A DNA stretch of 64,000 bases from Flavobacteriaceae bacterium (GTDB lineage Bacteria; Bacteroidota; Bacteroidia; Flavobacteriales; Flavobacteriaceae), in NCBI GenBank assembly GCA_030148025.1, contig JASBUG010000006.1, forward strand, positions 1 to 64,000. Reading direction: 5' to 3'. Positions within the stretch are counted from its first letter, which is position 1, and each line of letters starts with the position of its first letter. This document shows, in pieces, positions 18,090-26,861 of this stretch. Under the pieces are notes generated by a model, which was not told the DNA's origin, searched no databases, and worked only from the letters and a program-made list of their open reading frames with translations. The translations under genes and the position numbers were made by a program.

Positions 18090-20384
18090 TTAGTTAATAT
18101 CGATACTTTTCGTGATAATAATTGCATCATTTAAAATAAATGGTTTAGGAATCATGTCTGCTTCCCTTTCAGGAACAGTAAACATCTCGTTTGTTAGCAG
18201 GTCGAATGATGATTCAAACATCTGGAATTTTGTTTTTTGTTCTTTAGGCACTGAGAATTCTAAGTTTAATGAATCATTATCAGAAATATAATAAGTAAAC
18301 AATCGGCTTCTATTTCTATCTTTAAATGCAAAGTCATTCTTTTTCTCTACTTCTACACCATTAACGGTAAAATCTTTAAACGTATGTGTTTTATCTGCAT
18401 ACAAATCCAACCTGTTTATTTGACGTTGTTGTACAATACTCATAGAGATATATCTAAAATCGCCAATAACAGTATCTCTTTGAAAATTTATCTTTGGTGA
18501 TTCCAGTTTTTTTAATGGTGCCTCTTTGACATAAGAATAGCGAGATCCATATTTGCTAGCAAATGTATTATCAGAAGCTGTTGTTGCATCTGTGGGGTTA
18601 TCTCCTAAAAAGTTTTTGGTCCAGTCATCAAGCACCTTATCGTAAGTTGCCCATTTTGCTGTATTATTATCTTCATTAAGCACATATACTAAACTATTAG
18701 GTTTAGCATTATCTTCATTAAATCCAGATTTAAAATGTGCAGAAATCAACATCACTAGACTTATCCCTAACGACACATAAGACAGTCTGTTTTTATGCTT
18801 ATAAAACCCAAACACAGGAATAAGTAATCCAAACATTAACGCCCCAAGTACTCCTACTATAAATAGCATTTTTAGTCCTAAACCTATAGGTAGCATAGTT
18901 ATAAACGGAGCTAAAATTAATAGCATTGGAGCACAGAGTATTCCCAATAATACTAGATTAGGCTCCTTTTGGCGAATTAAAACAAACAGCGCAAGCAAAG
19001 CACCATATACAGGAATGATGAAAAAGCTAGCACCTTGTAACTTGGCAGCTACCAGGCCACAAATAATCAACCAAAAGAATATTGGTGCGACTAATAAACT
19101 AGAGGTATTGTTAGTTTTATAAAATCTGTGATAAAACCAAAAACACAATCCTAACATTAAAAACACAAATGCAGATATATAGGTATGTCCATTATAGGTG
19201 AACCCATGCAACATATCATTGTATTGCGGATACATCCATAACATTAACTGCCATAACGCATAAATAGCAAATCCGCTTGCTATGATCCCAGATAAAAAAG
19301 GCAAAAAGCCTAATAGCATTTCTTTTACATGCAAACGTTCCTTTTTCACGCCGTAAACAATAAGTGCTACAAATATAATTACAGCCACAATAAACATTGG
19401 CCAAATCCATGCAAACGGATACATTACCATTTTAAACATTGGCATATTAAAGTAAACATAATCTACCTCGGTTTTTAAATTACTTAAATCTGCTTCAGAG
19501 AAATAATGTAATAATGGCATTAAATACGACCCTTGATGTTCCAGTGTATTTCTATCTAATCGCTCATAATTATCTTTAATAGTGTGATAATCATAATGAT
19601 CATCAATAAATGCAAAATTGAATCCTTCAATGTCGCCATCTTCTCTAAAAATGGTAAGATCGGTATCATTAGGCAACATTTTGTATATACTATAAACCAA
19701 AGAATTGGCAACTGGGTATTCTGGGTCTGCTGCAACAAATGCTTTCATTAGGTTAGCATTTCCTTTGTTGGTTTCCATTAACATATAACTTGGTCCGCCA
19801 CTTCCTCTTGCCTCAAAATTCAACACCAAACCTACGTCTTTTGCCCATGGATGTTTATTTACAAAAGTATCAGCCCCGTTTAACCCTAACTCTTCAGAAT
19901 CGGTAATTACAATGATGATATCATTTTTAGGTGTTTTCCCTTCACTTAAATACGCTCGTATACCTTCTATGATTGTTACCACTCCAGAACCTGCATCACT
20001 AGCTCCTAATGAAGCTTGCGGTGCACTATCATAATGCGATAACAATACCAACGACTTCGAGTTATTACTCCCAGGTATTCTCGCAATAATATTTTTTGGT
20101 TTTGAAAGGTTCCCAAAACCCGTTAACGAAAATGTTTCTTGCAATTCCACCTGAAGTCCTAAAGCTTTCAACTCGTTAATAATATATTGTCTTACCTGAG
20201 TATGTTCTTCACTTCCCACGTAATGTGGTGCTTTAGAAATCTCTTTTAGGTGCACTAAAGCTCTTTCGGTTGAAAATTTATTTTCGGCGGTATTAACATC
20301 GCTAATTTTGCTTGGCATCATTGCCAAAAAGCTCCAATATACGGCAAGAATTAACAATAATAAGGTTATTGCTTTTTTGATCAT
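18090..20384 (-). CDS. Membrane-anchored M28 family zinc aminopeptidase
   Basis: The 764-residue protein opens with one membrane helix (residues 4-22), then an M28 peptidase domain (about 30-300). Metal ligands are visible: His in LLSHYDSA, Asp in GASDAGSG, Glu pair in TDSEELGLNG, and a later His in FIDDHYDYHT. Eight or more hydrophobic helices follow (about 320-545) and then a periplasmic beta-rich C-terminal domain (about 560-764). The architecture resembles ERMP1/Fxna-type membrane peptidases found in Bacteroidota. It likely removes N-terminal residues from peptides outside the cytoplasm. The TPR gene follows on the same strand. Confidence 0.88.
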   Translation of the reverse strand: MIKKAITLLLLILAVYWSFLAMMPSKISDVNTAENKFSTERALVHLKEISKAPHYVGSEEHTQVRQYIINELKALGLQVELQETFSLTGFGNLSKPKNIIARIPGSNNSKSLVLLSHYDSAPQASLGASDAGSGVVTIIEGIRAYLSEGKTPKNDIIIVITDSEELGLNGADTFVNKHPWAKDVGLVLNFEARGSGGPSYMLMETNKGNANLMKAFVAADPEYPVANSLVYSIYKMLPNDTDLTIFREDGDIEGFNFAFIDDHYDYHTIKDNYERLDRNTLEHQGSYLMPLLHYFSEADLSNLKTEVDYVYFNMPMFKMVMYPFAWIWPMFIVAVIIFVALIVYGVKKERLHVKEMLLGFLPFLSGIIASGFAIYALWQLMLWMYPQYNDMLHGFTYNGHTYISAFVFLMLGLCFWFYHRFYKTNNTSSLLVAPIFFWLIICGLVAAKLQGASFFIIPVYGALLALFVLIRQKEPNLVLLGILCAPMLLILAPFITMLPIGLGLKMLFIVGVLGALMFGLLIPVFGFYKHKNRLSYVSLGISLVMLISAHFKSGFNEDNAKPNSLVYVLNEDNNTAKWATYDKVLDDWTKNFLGDNPTDATTASDNTFASKYGSRYSYVKEAPLKKLESPKINFQRDTVIGDFRYISMSIVQQRQINRLDLYADKTHTFKDFTVNGVEVEKKNDFAFKDRNRSRLFTYYISDNDSLNLEFSVPKEQKTKFQMFESSFDLLTNEMFTVPEREADMIPKPFILNDAIIITKSIDIN

Positions 20385-20486
20385 TTTTAGAAGGTTAGAT
20401 TGTTTTTGTTAAAAATACTAAAATTAATATTTAGGCTAAGCCACTAAAATTGAGTAACTTTAAAGAACAACACTAAACTAAATATT

Positions 20487-20951
20487 ATGGGTATTAAGAG
20501 TTTTCAAGGAGCGAGAAGAGTGTCGCAAGACACTGATGAAACACCTATACAGGTTAAAGACTATATGACTACCAATTTAATAACCTTCAAACCAGAGCAG
20601 TCTGTTGAAGCTGTTATTGAAACACTTATAAACAATAAAATATCTGGTGGTCCTGTGGTTAATGACCAAAATGAATTGGTTGGTATTATTAGCGAAGGTG
20701 ATTGTATTAAGCAAATAAGTGATAGTCGCTACTACAACATGCCTATGGCACATAGAACTATTGAACAATGTATGGTAAAAGATGTTGAGACCATTAGTGG
20801 AAATATGAATGTTTTTGACGCAGCTAATAAATTTTTAGACGCTAAACGTAGACGTTTCCCTATAGTTGAAGATGGTAAACTGGTTGGACAAATAAGCCAA
20901 AAAGACATCTTAAAAGCAGCCTTAAAGCTTAAAGGACAGAACTGGAAGTAG
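20487..20951 (+). CDS. Tandem CBS-domain protein
   Basis: The 154-residue cytoplasmic protein consists of two CBS motifs. The first runs over about residues 25-80 (VKDYMTTNLITFKPEQSVEAV ... GGPVV..ELVGIISEGD, shown in parts) and the second over about 92-147 (VKDVETISGNMNVFDAA ... RRRFPIVEDGKLVGQISQKD). Paired CBS domains bind adenine nucleotides and usually regulate a partner. The 3' end overlaps the 3' end of the convergent GIDE-domain gene by 23 bp. No fused enzyme or channel is present, so the partner is unknown. Confidence 0.85.
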   Translation: MGIKSFQGARRVSQDTDETPIQVKDYMTTNLITFKPEQSVEAVIETLINNKISGGPVVNDQNELVGIISEGDCIKQISDSRYYNMPMAHRTIEQCMVKDVETISGNMNVFDAANKFLDAKRRRFPIVEDGKLVGQISQKDILKAALKLKGQNWK

Positions 20952-21651
20952 TTCGTTTATCTGAAGCTTCAATCATATCAGTAATAATTAGTTTTTGATT
21001 TTCATCACTTTCTAAAGCTGCTATTCTTGAATATCTATATTCAGGGAAAACATCTGGATCTATTTCTTTCCATTTAACTTTTCCTGCTACTGTTATATAT
21101 TCTCCAACTTCTATAATTCGTTCAGAGTAACGTAATGTTTTATTAAACCCTAACAAAGTTTCTGAGTCAATTCCGTAATACCTCAACACCTTTTGAAACT
21201 CTGGAGAAGGATCATTTAAAAAACCTGAAGAAATAGTTCTATCTTCAACTAAATGAGTAATATAATTTTTAGGCACTTTTCGAGGCTTAACTATGAGTAC
21301 ATCACCTCCCTTCTCAAGAAAGAACTCTTGAAAATGTTCTTGATTGACAAGTTCTTTCCAATAATTACTTTTTCCTGAGCTTTTTTGTTGCTCAATTTTA
21401 ATAATATGTGCTACACATTTTCGCTTACTAAAAGGTGCTATTAATGGTTCTTTAACATGTAAGGCTTTACCACTTACTTTAGCTAATTCATTAGATTGTA
21501 ACTGAGAAATTGATCTAGAATTAATTTTTTTAAGTTTCCTTATAATCAATTTTTCTTTGTTAAAGAAAACACTATAAACAATTGATACTGTAAACGCTAT
21601 GGATATAAGTATAAAGATCCAAGGATCATCCATTTTTAAAAAATATGTCAT
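20929..21651 (-). CDS. GIDE-domain membrane protein
   Basis: The 240-residue product has an N-terminal membrane helix (about residues 12-30, PWIFILISIAFTVSIVYSVF) and then a cytoplasmic domain. The pattern SGKALHVKEPLIAPFSKRKC resembles the GIDE domain of the mitochondrial E3 ligase MUL1 and bacterial relatives. There is no RING finger, so ubiquitin-type activity is not implied. A second ATG at 21633 (MDDPW) is an alternative start. Its stop lies 23 bp inside the CBS gene on the other strand, and it is 8 bp downstream of the zinc-ribbon gene. The function of bacterial GIDE proteins is unsettled. Confidence 0.7.
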   Translation of the reverse strand: MTYFLKMDDPWIFILISIAFTVSIVYSVFFNKEKLIIRKLKKINSRSISQLQSNELAKVSGKALHVKEPLIAPFSKRKCVAHIIKIEQQKSSGKSNYWKELVNQEHFQEFFLEKGGDVLIVKPRKVPKNYITHLVEDRTISSGFLNDPSPEFQKVLRYYGIDSETLLGFNKTLRYSERIIEVGEYITVAGKVKWKEIDPDVFPEYRYSRIAALESDENQKLIITDMIEASDKRTTSSSVL

Positions 21652-21659
21652 TTTTTTAT

Positions 21660-22010
21660 TTAACTATCACGTTTTACTAAAGCGTAATAACCATCATCCA
21701 GTTTTAAATAACCTTGATCATACACAAAATAGTACACGGTTCCTTTTTTGGTAGTATAAATACTTGTAAAATAATTAAAGTCGAAACCTTTTTCTATAAG
21801 TTTTGCTCTTGAGGTTTTTGTTTTCTGCTCTGGATTTAATTCCTCTAGGATACGCCAGTTTTTTCGCAATCGGTTATTAACGTTTCTAATAAGGTTCTTA
21901 CTATCTTTATTCACCCTATTGTTATAGGAGTTACGACAACCATCACTACAGAACTTCTTATCGATGCGACCTACAATCTTATCACCACATTCAGGACATT
22001 GTTTTTCCAT
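21660..22010 (-). CDS. Small zinc-ribbon protein
   Basis: The 116-residue protein starts with a Cys4 zinc ribbon: CPEC near residues 4-7 and CSDGC near 21-25 (MEKQCPECGDKIVG ... KKFCSDGCRNSYNNR). A basic helical middle follows, then a C-terminal beta segment (GTVYYFVYDQGYLKLDDGYY). It overlaps the GNAT gene upstream by 20 bp, indicating translational coupling, and lies 8 bp before the GIDE gene. This type is common in Flavobacteria and may bind nucleic acid; its role is not established. Confidence 0.7.
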   Translation of the reverse strand: MEKQCPECGDKIVGRIDKKFCSDGCRNSYNNRVNKDSKNLIRNVNNRLRKNWRILEELNPEQKTKTSRAKLIEKGFDFNYFTSIYTTKKGTVYYFVYDQGYLKLDDGYYALVKRDS

Positions 22011-22542
22011 AATCCTCTCTATTTAATTCATACCAATAACATTTTATATCATCATACGTAAATTCATTAATAAACTTCAAACCTATTTTTTGAAGTACTT
22101 TATTAGAGGCTATATTCTCTACTTCTGCTGCGCCACACATGGTTTCAATTCCTAACTCTTCAAAACCGTATTTTAAGGTTGCAATTGAAGATTCTGTAGC
22201 ATAACCTTTACCCCAATATCTTGGAATAAAGCGATAACCTATATCGTAAAAATGATCATTGCCGTTAAGCGTTTCTTTTTCTCCCGTGTTGAGTTTTATT
22301 CCACTCCAACCAATAAAATCTCCTGATGCTTTTTCAATAGCTGCAAAACGTCCTATACCTCTTTTTTCATATTGCTCTCGTATAAAATTGATATATTTCA
22401 TCACCTGTTCTTTAGAGGTCACAGGATTGTTTCCAAGGTATTTGTGCACCAAAGGATCTGAGTCTAACTCAAACATTCCGTCAACATCAGTTGGTACCAT
22501 TTCGCGAAGTATTAATCTATCGGTTTCAATAAATATTTTCAT
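21991..22542 (-). CDS. GNAT acetyltransferase (RimJ/RimL-like)
   Basis: The 183-residue product matches the ribosomal-protein-type N-acetyltransferases: it opens IETDRLILREMVPTDVDGMF, has the acetyl-CoA-binding stretch RYWGKGYATESS at about residues 110-121, and the typical NIASNKVLQKIGLKF near the end. It transfers acetyl from acetyl-CoA to an amino group of an unknown acceptor. It sits between the arginase-like gene (2-bp gap) and the zinc-ribbon gene (20-bp overlap), so all are probably one minus-strand operon. Confidence 0.83.
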   Translation of the reverse strand: MKIFIETDRLILREMVPTDVDGMFELDSDPLVHKYLGNNPVTSKEQVMKYINFIREQYEKRGIGRFAAIEKASGDFIGWSGIKLNTGEKETLNGNDHFYDIGYRFIPRYWGKGYATESSIATLKYGFEELGIETMCGAAEVENIASNKVLQKIGLKFINEFTYDDIKCYWYELNREDYGKTMS

Positions 22543-22544
22543 TT

Positions 22545-23339
22545 TTAGTCAATCATTTTATATGCAATTTCTTTAAATAGCTTATAGGCTACCATTGCAG
22601 TTGCATCGTTAATATCTCTTGTTGGGTTTAGCTCAACAATATCTGCTCCTACAATTGGAACATTTATTTGCTGTATTGCTGAAATTAGTTGTCTTGTAGA
22701 CATTCCTCCAGGTTCATGATGAGAAATCCCAGGAGCAAATGCAGGATCTAGAACATCCAAATCTAATGATATATAAAGTGGTCCCTTTAAATCTGAAATA
22801 AAATCAAAATTGAAGTCTTTCATCTCTATAACTTTTACTCCAAATTTATCTGCCTGTTCTTGCTGATGCGTATTTAAAGTTCTAATTCCAACTTGTGTTA
22901 ATGATCCTAAAATTCCTTTTTCCATTAAACGCGCAAAAGGCGACGCATGTGAGTATGGATTACCTTCAAAGTCATCATACAAATCGGCATGCGCATCAAA
23001 ATGCAACACATTAAGGTTTTCATATTTTTGAGTATGCGCTTCTATTAAAGGAAACGATACTGAATGATCACCACCCAAAGAAATAATCTTTCCTTCACTA
23101 GACAACTCATCTAAAATAGTTTGTTTTATTTGCTCATAGGCTTTTTCACTGTCTAGCGATGTAAATTCTATATCACCAAGGTCATTATAATTTACACCAT
23201 CGGCTATTTCTATTCCCATTTCGCAAAAACGATTTGCTGAACCACCAGTATCCATTTGCCTAATTTTTGGTGGTGCTAATGCTGGTCCTTTTGCAAAGGT
23301 TGAGTTCTCGTCGTAAGGAACTCCAATAAGTTTAATCAT
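22545..23339 (-). CDS. Arginase/agmatinase family ureohydrolase
   Basis: The 264-residue protein carries the three manganese-binding signatures of the ureohydrolases: GGDHSVSFP, FDAHADLYD and SLDLDVLDPAFAPG with SHHEPGG after it. The active site would hydrolyse the guanidino group of agmatine, arginine or a related compound, giving urea or formamide. The sequence looks nearest to agmatinases, so a role in polyamine supply is plausible, but a guanidino-acid hydrolase or formimidoylglutamase cannot be excluded. It lies 1 bp downstream of the DinB-like gene and 2 bp upstream of the GNAT gene. Confidence 0.88.
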   Translation of the reverse strand: MIKLIGVPYDENSTFAKGPALAPPKIRQMDTGGSANRFCEMGIEIADGVNYNDLGDIEFTSLDSEKAYEQIKQTILDELSSEGKIISLGGDHSVSFPLIEAHTQKYENLNVLHFDAHADLYDDFEGNPYSHASPFARLMEKGILGSLTQVGIRTLNTHQQEQADKFGVKVIEMKDFNFDFISDLKGPLYISLDLDVLDPAFAPGISHHEPGGMSTRQLISAIQQINVPIVGADIVELNPTRDINDATAMVAYKLFKEIAYKMID

Positions 23340-23340
23340 A

Positions 23341-23865
23341 TTAATTATTTAAAATTGAAATATAAGCTGTCCACGGACCAACTTCATCTTTATATTGTTT
23401 TGCCATTACTCGTGAAATTTGAGCAATGTGACCTAGATCATGAGTAACCCAAGTTGCCAATAATTCACTTGCGGAAACTTCTCCTAATTCTGGGTGCATT
23501 GCTTTTTTAGTCAAATCAGCTTCGGTGATATTTAAAGACTTCAAAGCTTCTATGTTTTGCATTCTTAAAACTGAAAACTCTTCCAACAATTCGTTAAGTG
23601 TTTTCCCTTTTGAATTTTCAAACTGCGCAAACCTATCAAATGGTTTAAAGGTTTTATTTTCTGAATCACTTAAAACAATTTTTAAACGCTCTATCCAATC
23701 GGTTTTTTCACCATGAATAAGATGCCCAACAATATCAAAAGCACTCCAAGTATTGTCACCTTCATTACAAAACACCCAATCGTTTGACAGATCTTCTAAA
23801 TATGTTTTTAGAATTCTTGGTGTACGTTCTAAAATCTCTAAAGCCTTGCTAATGTTATATTTCAT
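23341..23865 (-). CDS. DinB-like four-helix metalloenzyme-fold protein
   Basis: The start is placed at ATG 23865 (MKYNISKALEILERTP), because the six residues added by the upstream ATG at 23883 look unlike the family. The product has about 174 residues with three spaced His candidates for metal binding: GHLIHGE near residue 50 and THDLGHIAQ near 145. This is typical of the DinB/YfiT superfamily, whose members include thiol transferases. Its activity is unknown; DNA-damage induction is not implied. It heads the minus-strand run to the GIDE gene. A tandem 13-bp repeat lies just upstream at 23890-23922. Confidence 0.78.
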   Translation of the reverse strand: MKYNISKALEILERTPRILKTYLEDLSNDWVFCNEGDNTWSAFDIVGHLIHGEKTDWIERLKIVLSDSENKTFKPFDRFAQFENSKGKTLNELLEEFSVLRMQNIEALKSLNITEADLTKKAMHPELGEVSASELLATWVTHDLGHIAQISRVMAKQYKDEVGPWTAYISILNN

Positions 23866-23889
23866 AAGGTTAGCAATATACAAAATATT

Positions 23890-23922
23890 CGTTTACAAAC
23901 GACTACAAACGTTTACAAACGA
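23890..23922. repeat. Tandem 13-bp motif upstream of the DinB-like gene
   Basis: CGTTTACAAACGA occurs at 23890-23902 and again at 23910-23922, exactly 20 bp apart. Each copy is itself an imperfect dyad (CGTTT/AAACG). It lies 24 bp upstream of the DinB-like start, on the likely promoter. Confidence 0.65.
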
Positions 23923-23988
23923 TATTAAATGCGTAACTACCGAATACTATTTGTTTATCGTCTCATCTTTGCATTGTCGAATTATTAG

Positions 23989-24062
23989 TCACATTGAGCA
24001 CAGTCGAAATGTTTTTAAAGTTTGATATAACGTAAAAAGATCCTGAACTAAATTCAGGACAT
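23989..24062. repeat. Dispersed flavobacterial-type intergenic repeats
   Basis: The segment TCACATTGAGCACAGTCGAA (23990-24009) is closely similar to 31659-31678 and to the reverse complement of about 50785-50806. A second element follows: TCCTGAACTAAATTCAGGA near 24041-24059, a hairpin with 7-bp arms. Both lie in the 231-bp spacer between the DinB-like and ssb genes, which otherwise holds only the tandem motif and AT-rich sequence. Confidence 0.6.
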
Positions 24063-24096
24063 AGTATTAACTGTTTAACACGAAAAAATTAAAATT

Positions 24097-24429
24097 ATGA
24101 ACACGCTTAGAAACAAAGTACAGTTGATTGGAAATCTTGGAAATGATCCAGAAATTATCAATTTAGAATCAGGTAAAACATTAGCTAAATTTACCATTGC
24201 AACTAATGAGAGTTACAAAAACTCGAACGGAGAGAAGGTAACAGATACGCAATGGCACAATATAGTGGCTTGGGGAAAGACCGCAGAGATTATTGAAAAG
24301 TATGTAACTAAAGGAAAAGAAGTTGCTATTGAAGGAAAATTAACTTCAAGAAGTTACGACGATAAAGATGGAAACAAACGTTATATAACCGAAGTAGTAT
24401 GTAACGAACTATTGATGTTGGGTAAATAA
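24097..24429 (+). CDS. ssb: Single-stranded DNA-binding protein
   Basis: The 110-residue product is a short SSB with a single OB fold: LRNKVQLIGNLGNDPEI, then TLAKFTIATNESYKN, DTQWHNIVAWGKTAEI and the final EVVCNELLMLG. It lacks the acidic DDDLPF-type C-terminal tail that recruits partner proteins, so it is probably an accessory SSB rather than the main replication SSB. It stands alone and is followed by a strong terminator at 24446-24476. It is preceded by the repeat-rich spacer. Confidence 0.9.
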   Translation: MNTLRNKVQLIGNLGNDPEIINLESGKTLAKFTIATNESYKNSNGEKVTDTQWHNIVAWGKTAEIIEKYVTKGKEVAIEGKLTSRSYDDKDGNKRYITEVVCNELLMLGK

Positions 24430-24445
24430 AATTATGTCGGTCATT

Positions 24446-24476
24446 AAAAAAAGCTCTCAAATTGAGAGCTTTTTTT
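24446..24476. terminator. Intrinsic terminator after ssb
   Basis: A perfect hairpin (AAGCTCTCAA/TTGAGAGCTT core) with flanking A and T runs lies 17 bp after the ssb stop. Confidence 0.9.
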
Positions 24477-24482
24477 ATGTTA

Positions 24483-24514
24483 TTGAACTTCTAAAATTAG
24501 AATTGCTATATTTG
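24483..24514 (+). promoter_or_regulatory. Promoter of the Rrf2 regulator with overlapping dyad
   Basis: TTG at 24483-24485 and TATATTTG at 24507-24514 are 21 bp apart, a good Bacteroidota promoter, 20 bp before the ATG at 24535. The dyad TTCTAAAATTAGAA (24489-24502) lies between the two elements, where a repressor would block transcription; autoregulation is possible. Confidence 0.65.
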
Positions 24515-24534
24515 AGATATAATCAAACACCTAT

Positions 24535-24990
24535 ATGCTTACAAACGCCTGCAAAAATGCCATAAGAGCCATTCTTTACCTCGCCATGTTTTCTAACAAA
24601 ACCACTAAAATTGGTGTTAAACAAATTGCAGAATCGCTTGAAATACCTCAACCGTTTTTAGCAAAACTACTTCAAAAGTTAAACAAGTCTGAAATAGTAT
24701 CGTCTACCAAAGGTCCTCGAGGTGGCTTCTTTATTGATGATAAAAATGCCAAAAAAACAGTCTGGGATATTATTATTTGTATTGATGGCAGCCAAAGATT
24801 CGACCAATGTTTTTTAGGCCTTTCTACCTGTGACGATAAGAATCCTTGTCCTGTTCATTTTACAGTAAAACCCTTTAAAGACAAGATTATGAGTGACTTT
24901 AAAGACAAAACCATTGTAGAGTTTGCCGAGGAGATAAAAGCGTCAAACAAAGTTATCTCTTTAAAGGATTTTGAAATTTTAGACTCTTAA
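24535..24990 (+). CDS. Rrf2-family regulator with Fe-S-type cysteines
   Basis: The 151-residue protein has the Rrf2 winged helix at the N-terminus (ACKNAIRAILYLAM ... VKQIAESLEIPQPFLAKLLQ ... STKGPRGGFF). Three cysteines sit at 92, 99 and 105 (DQCFLGLSTCDDKNPCP), the position and spacing of the [Fe-S] ligands of NsrR and IscR. It should therefore sense NO, oxygen or iron-sulfur status. It is convergent with nrdD, 8 bp apart, so it may control the anaerobic ribonucleotide reductase operon. It could be an NsrR relative; IscR is less likely because no isc/suf genes are near. Confidence 0.85.
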   Translation: MLTNACKNAIRAILYLAMFSNKTTKIGVKQIAESLEIPQPFLAKLLQKLNKSEIVSSTKGPRGGFFIDDKNAKKTVWDIIICIDGSQRFDQCFLGLSTCDDKNPCPVHFTVKPFKDKIMSDFKDKTIVEFAEEIKASNKVISLKDFEILDS

Positions 24991-24998
24991 TACCAATA

Positions 24999-26861
24999 TC
25001 AATTAACACAAATATTAGTAGTCGCCACATTTTCTAAACGTTCATTAAGCATATCTGCTCGTTTACTAGACATTCTTAGTTTTGCATATTGTGTATGGTA
25101 ATGCCTCAAGCCATGTTCTTTTTGCCTTCCAGAGCTAAAACTAGATACACGTTTTAAATATCCTATAACTCTGGTTCCATGATCTACATTTTGTGATTTG
25201 CATTTACTACAACTATAATTTGTTTCTTTATCAATATGTTCGCAATCATTACAAATAGTGATTTTAATATTAAAACAGAAGTAATTACAGCCAGCTTTTG
25301 CTGTAGCATGAATAAGTTTTATAAACCCTTCTTTATTAGGTGCTTCTTCAAGATTTAAATGAAGTGCCGAACCACCGTCTAAATATTTAATAGTTTCTTT
25401 CCCATGTAATATAATTTTATCTAAGGTATTTGTACTTCGATCTTCTACCTTATAGAAATAGGAATTATAGCAATCTCTAGGCACAAATAAACCATCTTCT
25501 CTATCCCATTTAGCATTTTTTACACCTAAATTTTCAGCAGGAACAAATTCGGTATTAAACATAAAACCATATTGCTTTTTGGCTTTTTTGTTTTCATTAT
25601 AGATAGCCTTTAGATGCTTATTTACAAACGCTTTATATTCTTGATTGTTTCCTACATTAACTCCCTGACTCTCGGCAGCTTCAACCATACCATTTATGCC
25701 AATGGTTAAAAACTGTTTATCTAAAGAAATAAATCCAGCCTTATATACAGGTAACAAACCTGCTTCTTCATATTCATTTATTAAAGTTCTATAGGCAACC
25801 TGGTATTTATGAATCTTTTGGACCTCTTCTACAATATCAGCTCCTTTTTGGATCAATCTATTCATGTTTAAAGTAATGACATTAATAGATCCTGTAGCTA
25901 CACCACCTGCGCCTAAAGAGTAGCTAAACGTGTTATCGCTTATCTCATTTCTTAGTCTACAACAAGAAGCGAGACTATCGGCATTTTCAGACTGATATAT
26001 AAAAAACGAATTCCCTTCACTTAATTCCTGAGCACACATATTGGTAAACTCACTATCTACCGGACGACCATCTTTCACCAACATGGCCGCAGTAACCACT
26101 GGAAATGTTAGTATTGCTTTATTTCGTTCTTCATTAAACCATTTCATAAAAAATGATTGAAGACGTTTAACATTTTCCCATTTTGGCTTGGTCATATCTG
26201 GAAATACGAAATCGCCAAACATACTGTTAAAATAGGCTTCATCATATAAAGAAATATTCCAAAATACCGACTGATATCCTCTGGCAGCTGCTGGTTGATT
26301 AATGGCATATACCACATGTTGTAAATGGTTGGCAATTAGTTTTTCGTTGGTATTTAAATAGTCTTCTCCATAGTCTTTGGCTGCAAAATGATCAAAATAC
26401 ATTAAAAATTCAACGGTGGCCAATGCACCAGCAAACTGCGAACTTACAGCAAATACGAGGTTTACAAATTCACCGCAAAAACTCTCTAAATGCTGTGGCG
26501 CTCTACTTTCTCCACCCAATTTTGTAAGTCCGTCAAACAAGAATGGATACATACTAATAGAAACACAATAGGGCTTTAATGACGTTTCATCATGTACATA
26601 AATTTCGTGTGATTCTATTTGTCGCGTGTATTCTTCTGCTAGATCATCGCCAAACAGTGTTTGAATTTTACGCTTTACCAAAGCACGATTAACTTGAATA
26701 TTTATATCCTTGTTTAGTTCGGCTTCCATAGTTGCAATGTTCTTTGAAGTCACGTTAGCATTAGCATCAACTTTTGAGCCATCAGCAGCATTAGACGAAC
26801 AAATATATTGATCTATAAAATTGATCTTTTTAGTTACTTGGGCATTGGTTAGTCTGATCAT
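24999..26861 (-). CDS. nrdD: Anaerobic (class III) ribonucleoside-triphosphate reductase
   Basis: The 620-residue protein makes deoxyribonucleotides without oxygen, using a glycyl radical. Visible are candidate active-site cysteines (C99 in PYCVSIS, C300/C301 in ASCCRLRNE), the zinc site C537/C540 and C551/C554, and the radical site RVIGYL with Gly567. The family motif is RVCGYL, so the Cys is Ile here. The N-terminus goes straight into the catalytic barrel and shows no ATP-cone, which shortens the protein relative to the usual 700 or more residues. This suggests altered allosteric control. The start overlaps the nrdG stop by 4 bp. The Rrf2 gene is convergent. Confidence 0.93.
   Translation of the reverse strand: MIRLTNAQVTKKINFIDQYICSSNAADGSKVDANANVTSKNIATMEAELNKDINIQVNRALVKRKIQTLFGDDLAEEYTRQIESHEIYVHDETSLKPYCVSISMYPFLFDGLTKLGGESRAPQHLESFCGEFVNLVFAVSSQFAGALATVEFLMYFDHFAAKDYGEDYLNTNEKLIANHLQHVVYAINQPAAARGYQSVFWNISLYDEAYFNSMFGDFVFPDMTKPKWENVKRLQSFFMKWFNEERNKAILTFPVVTAAMLVKDGRPVDSEFTNMCAQELSEGNSFFIYQSENADSLASCCRLRNEISDNTFSYSLGAGGVATGSINVITLNMNRLIQKGADIVEEVQKIHKYQVAYRTLINEYEEAGLLPVYKAGFISLDKQFLTIGINGMVEAAESQGVNVGNNQEYKAFVNKHLKAIYNENKKAKKQYGFMFNTEFVPAENLGVKNAKWDREDGLFVPRDCYNSYFYKVEDRSTNTLDKIILHGKETIKYLDGGSALHLNLEEAPNKEGFIKLIHATAKAGCNYFCFNIKITICNDCEHIDKETNYSCSKCKSQNVDHGTRVIGYLKRVSSFSSGRQKEHGLRHYHTQYAKLRMSSKRADMLNERLENVATTNICVN

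Noticed and set aside
23884..24096. Possible CRISPR-like or tRNA content of the DinB-ssb spacer
   Set aside because: Only two 13-bp copies with 7-bp spacing and unrelated dispersed repeats are present; no cloverleaf could be drawn and no regular spacers exist.
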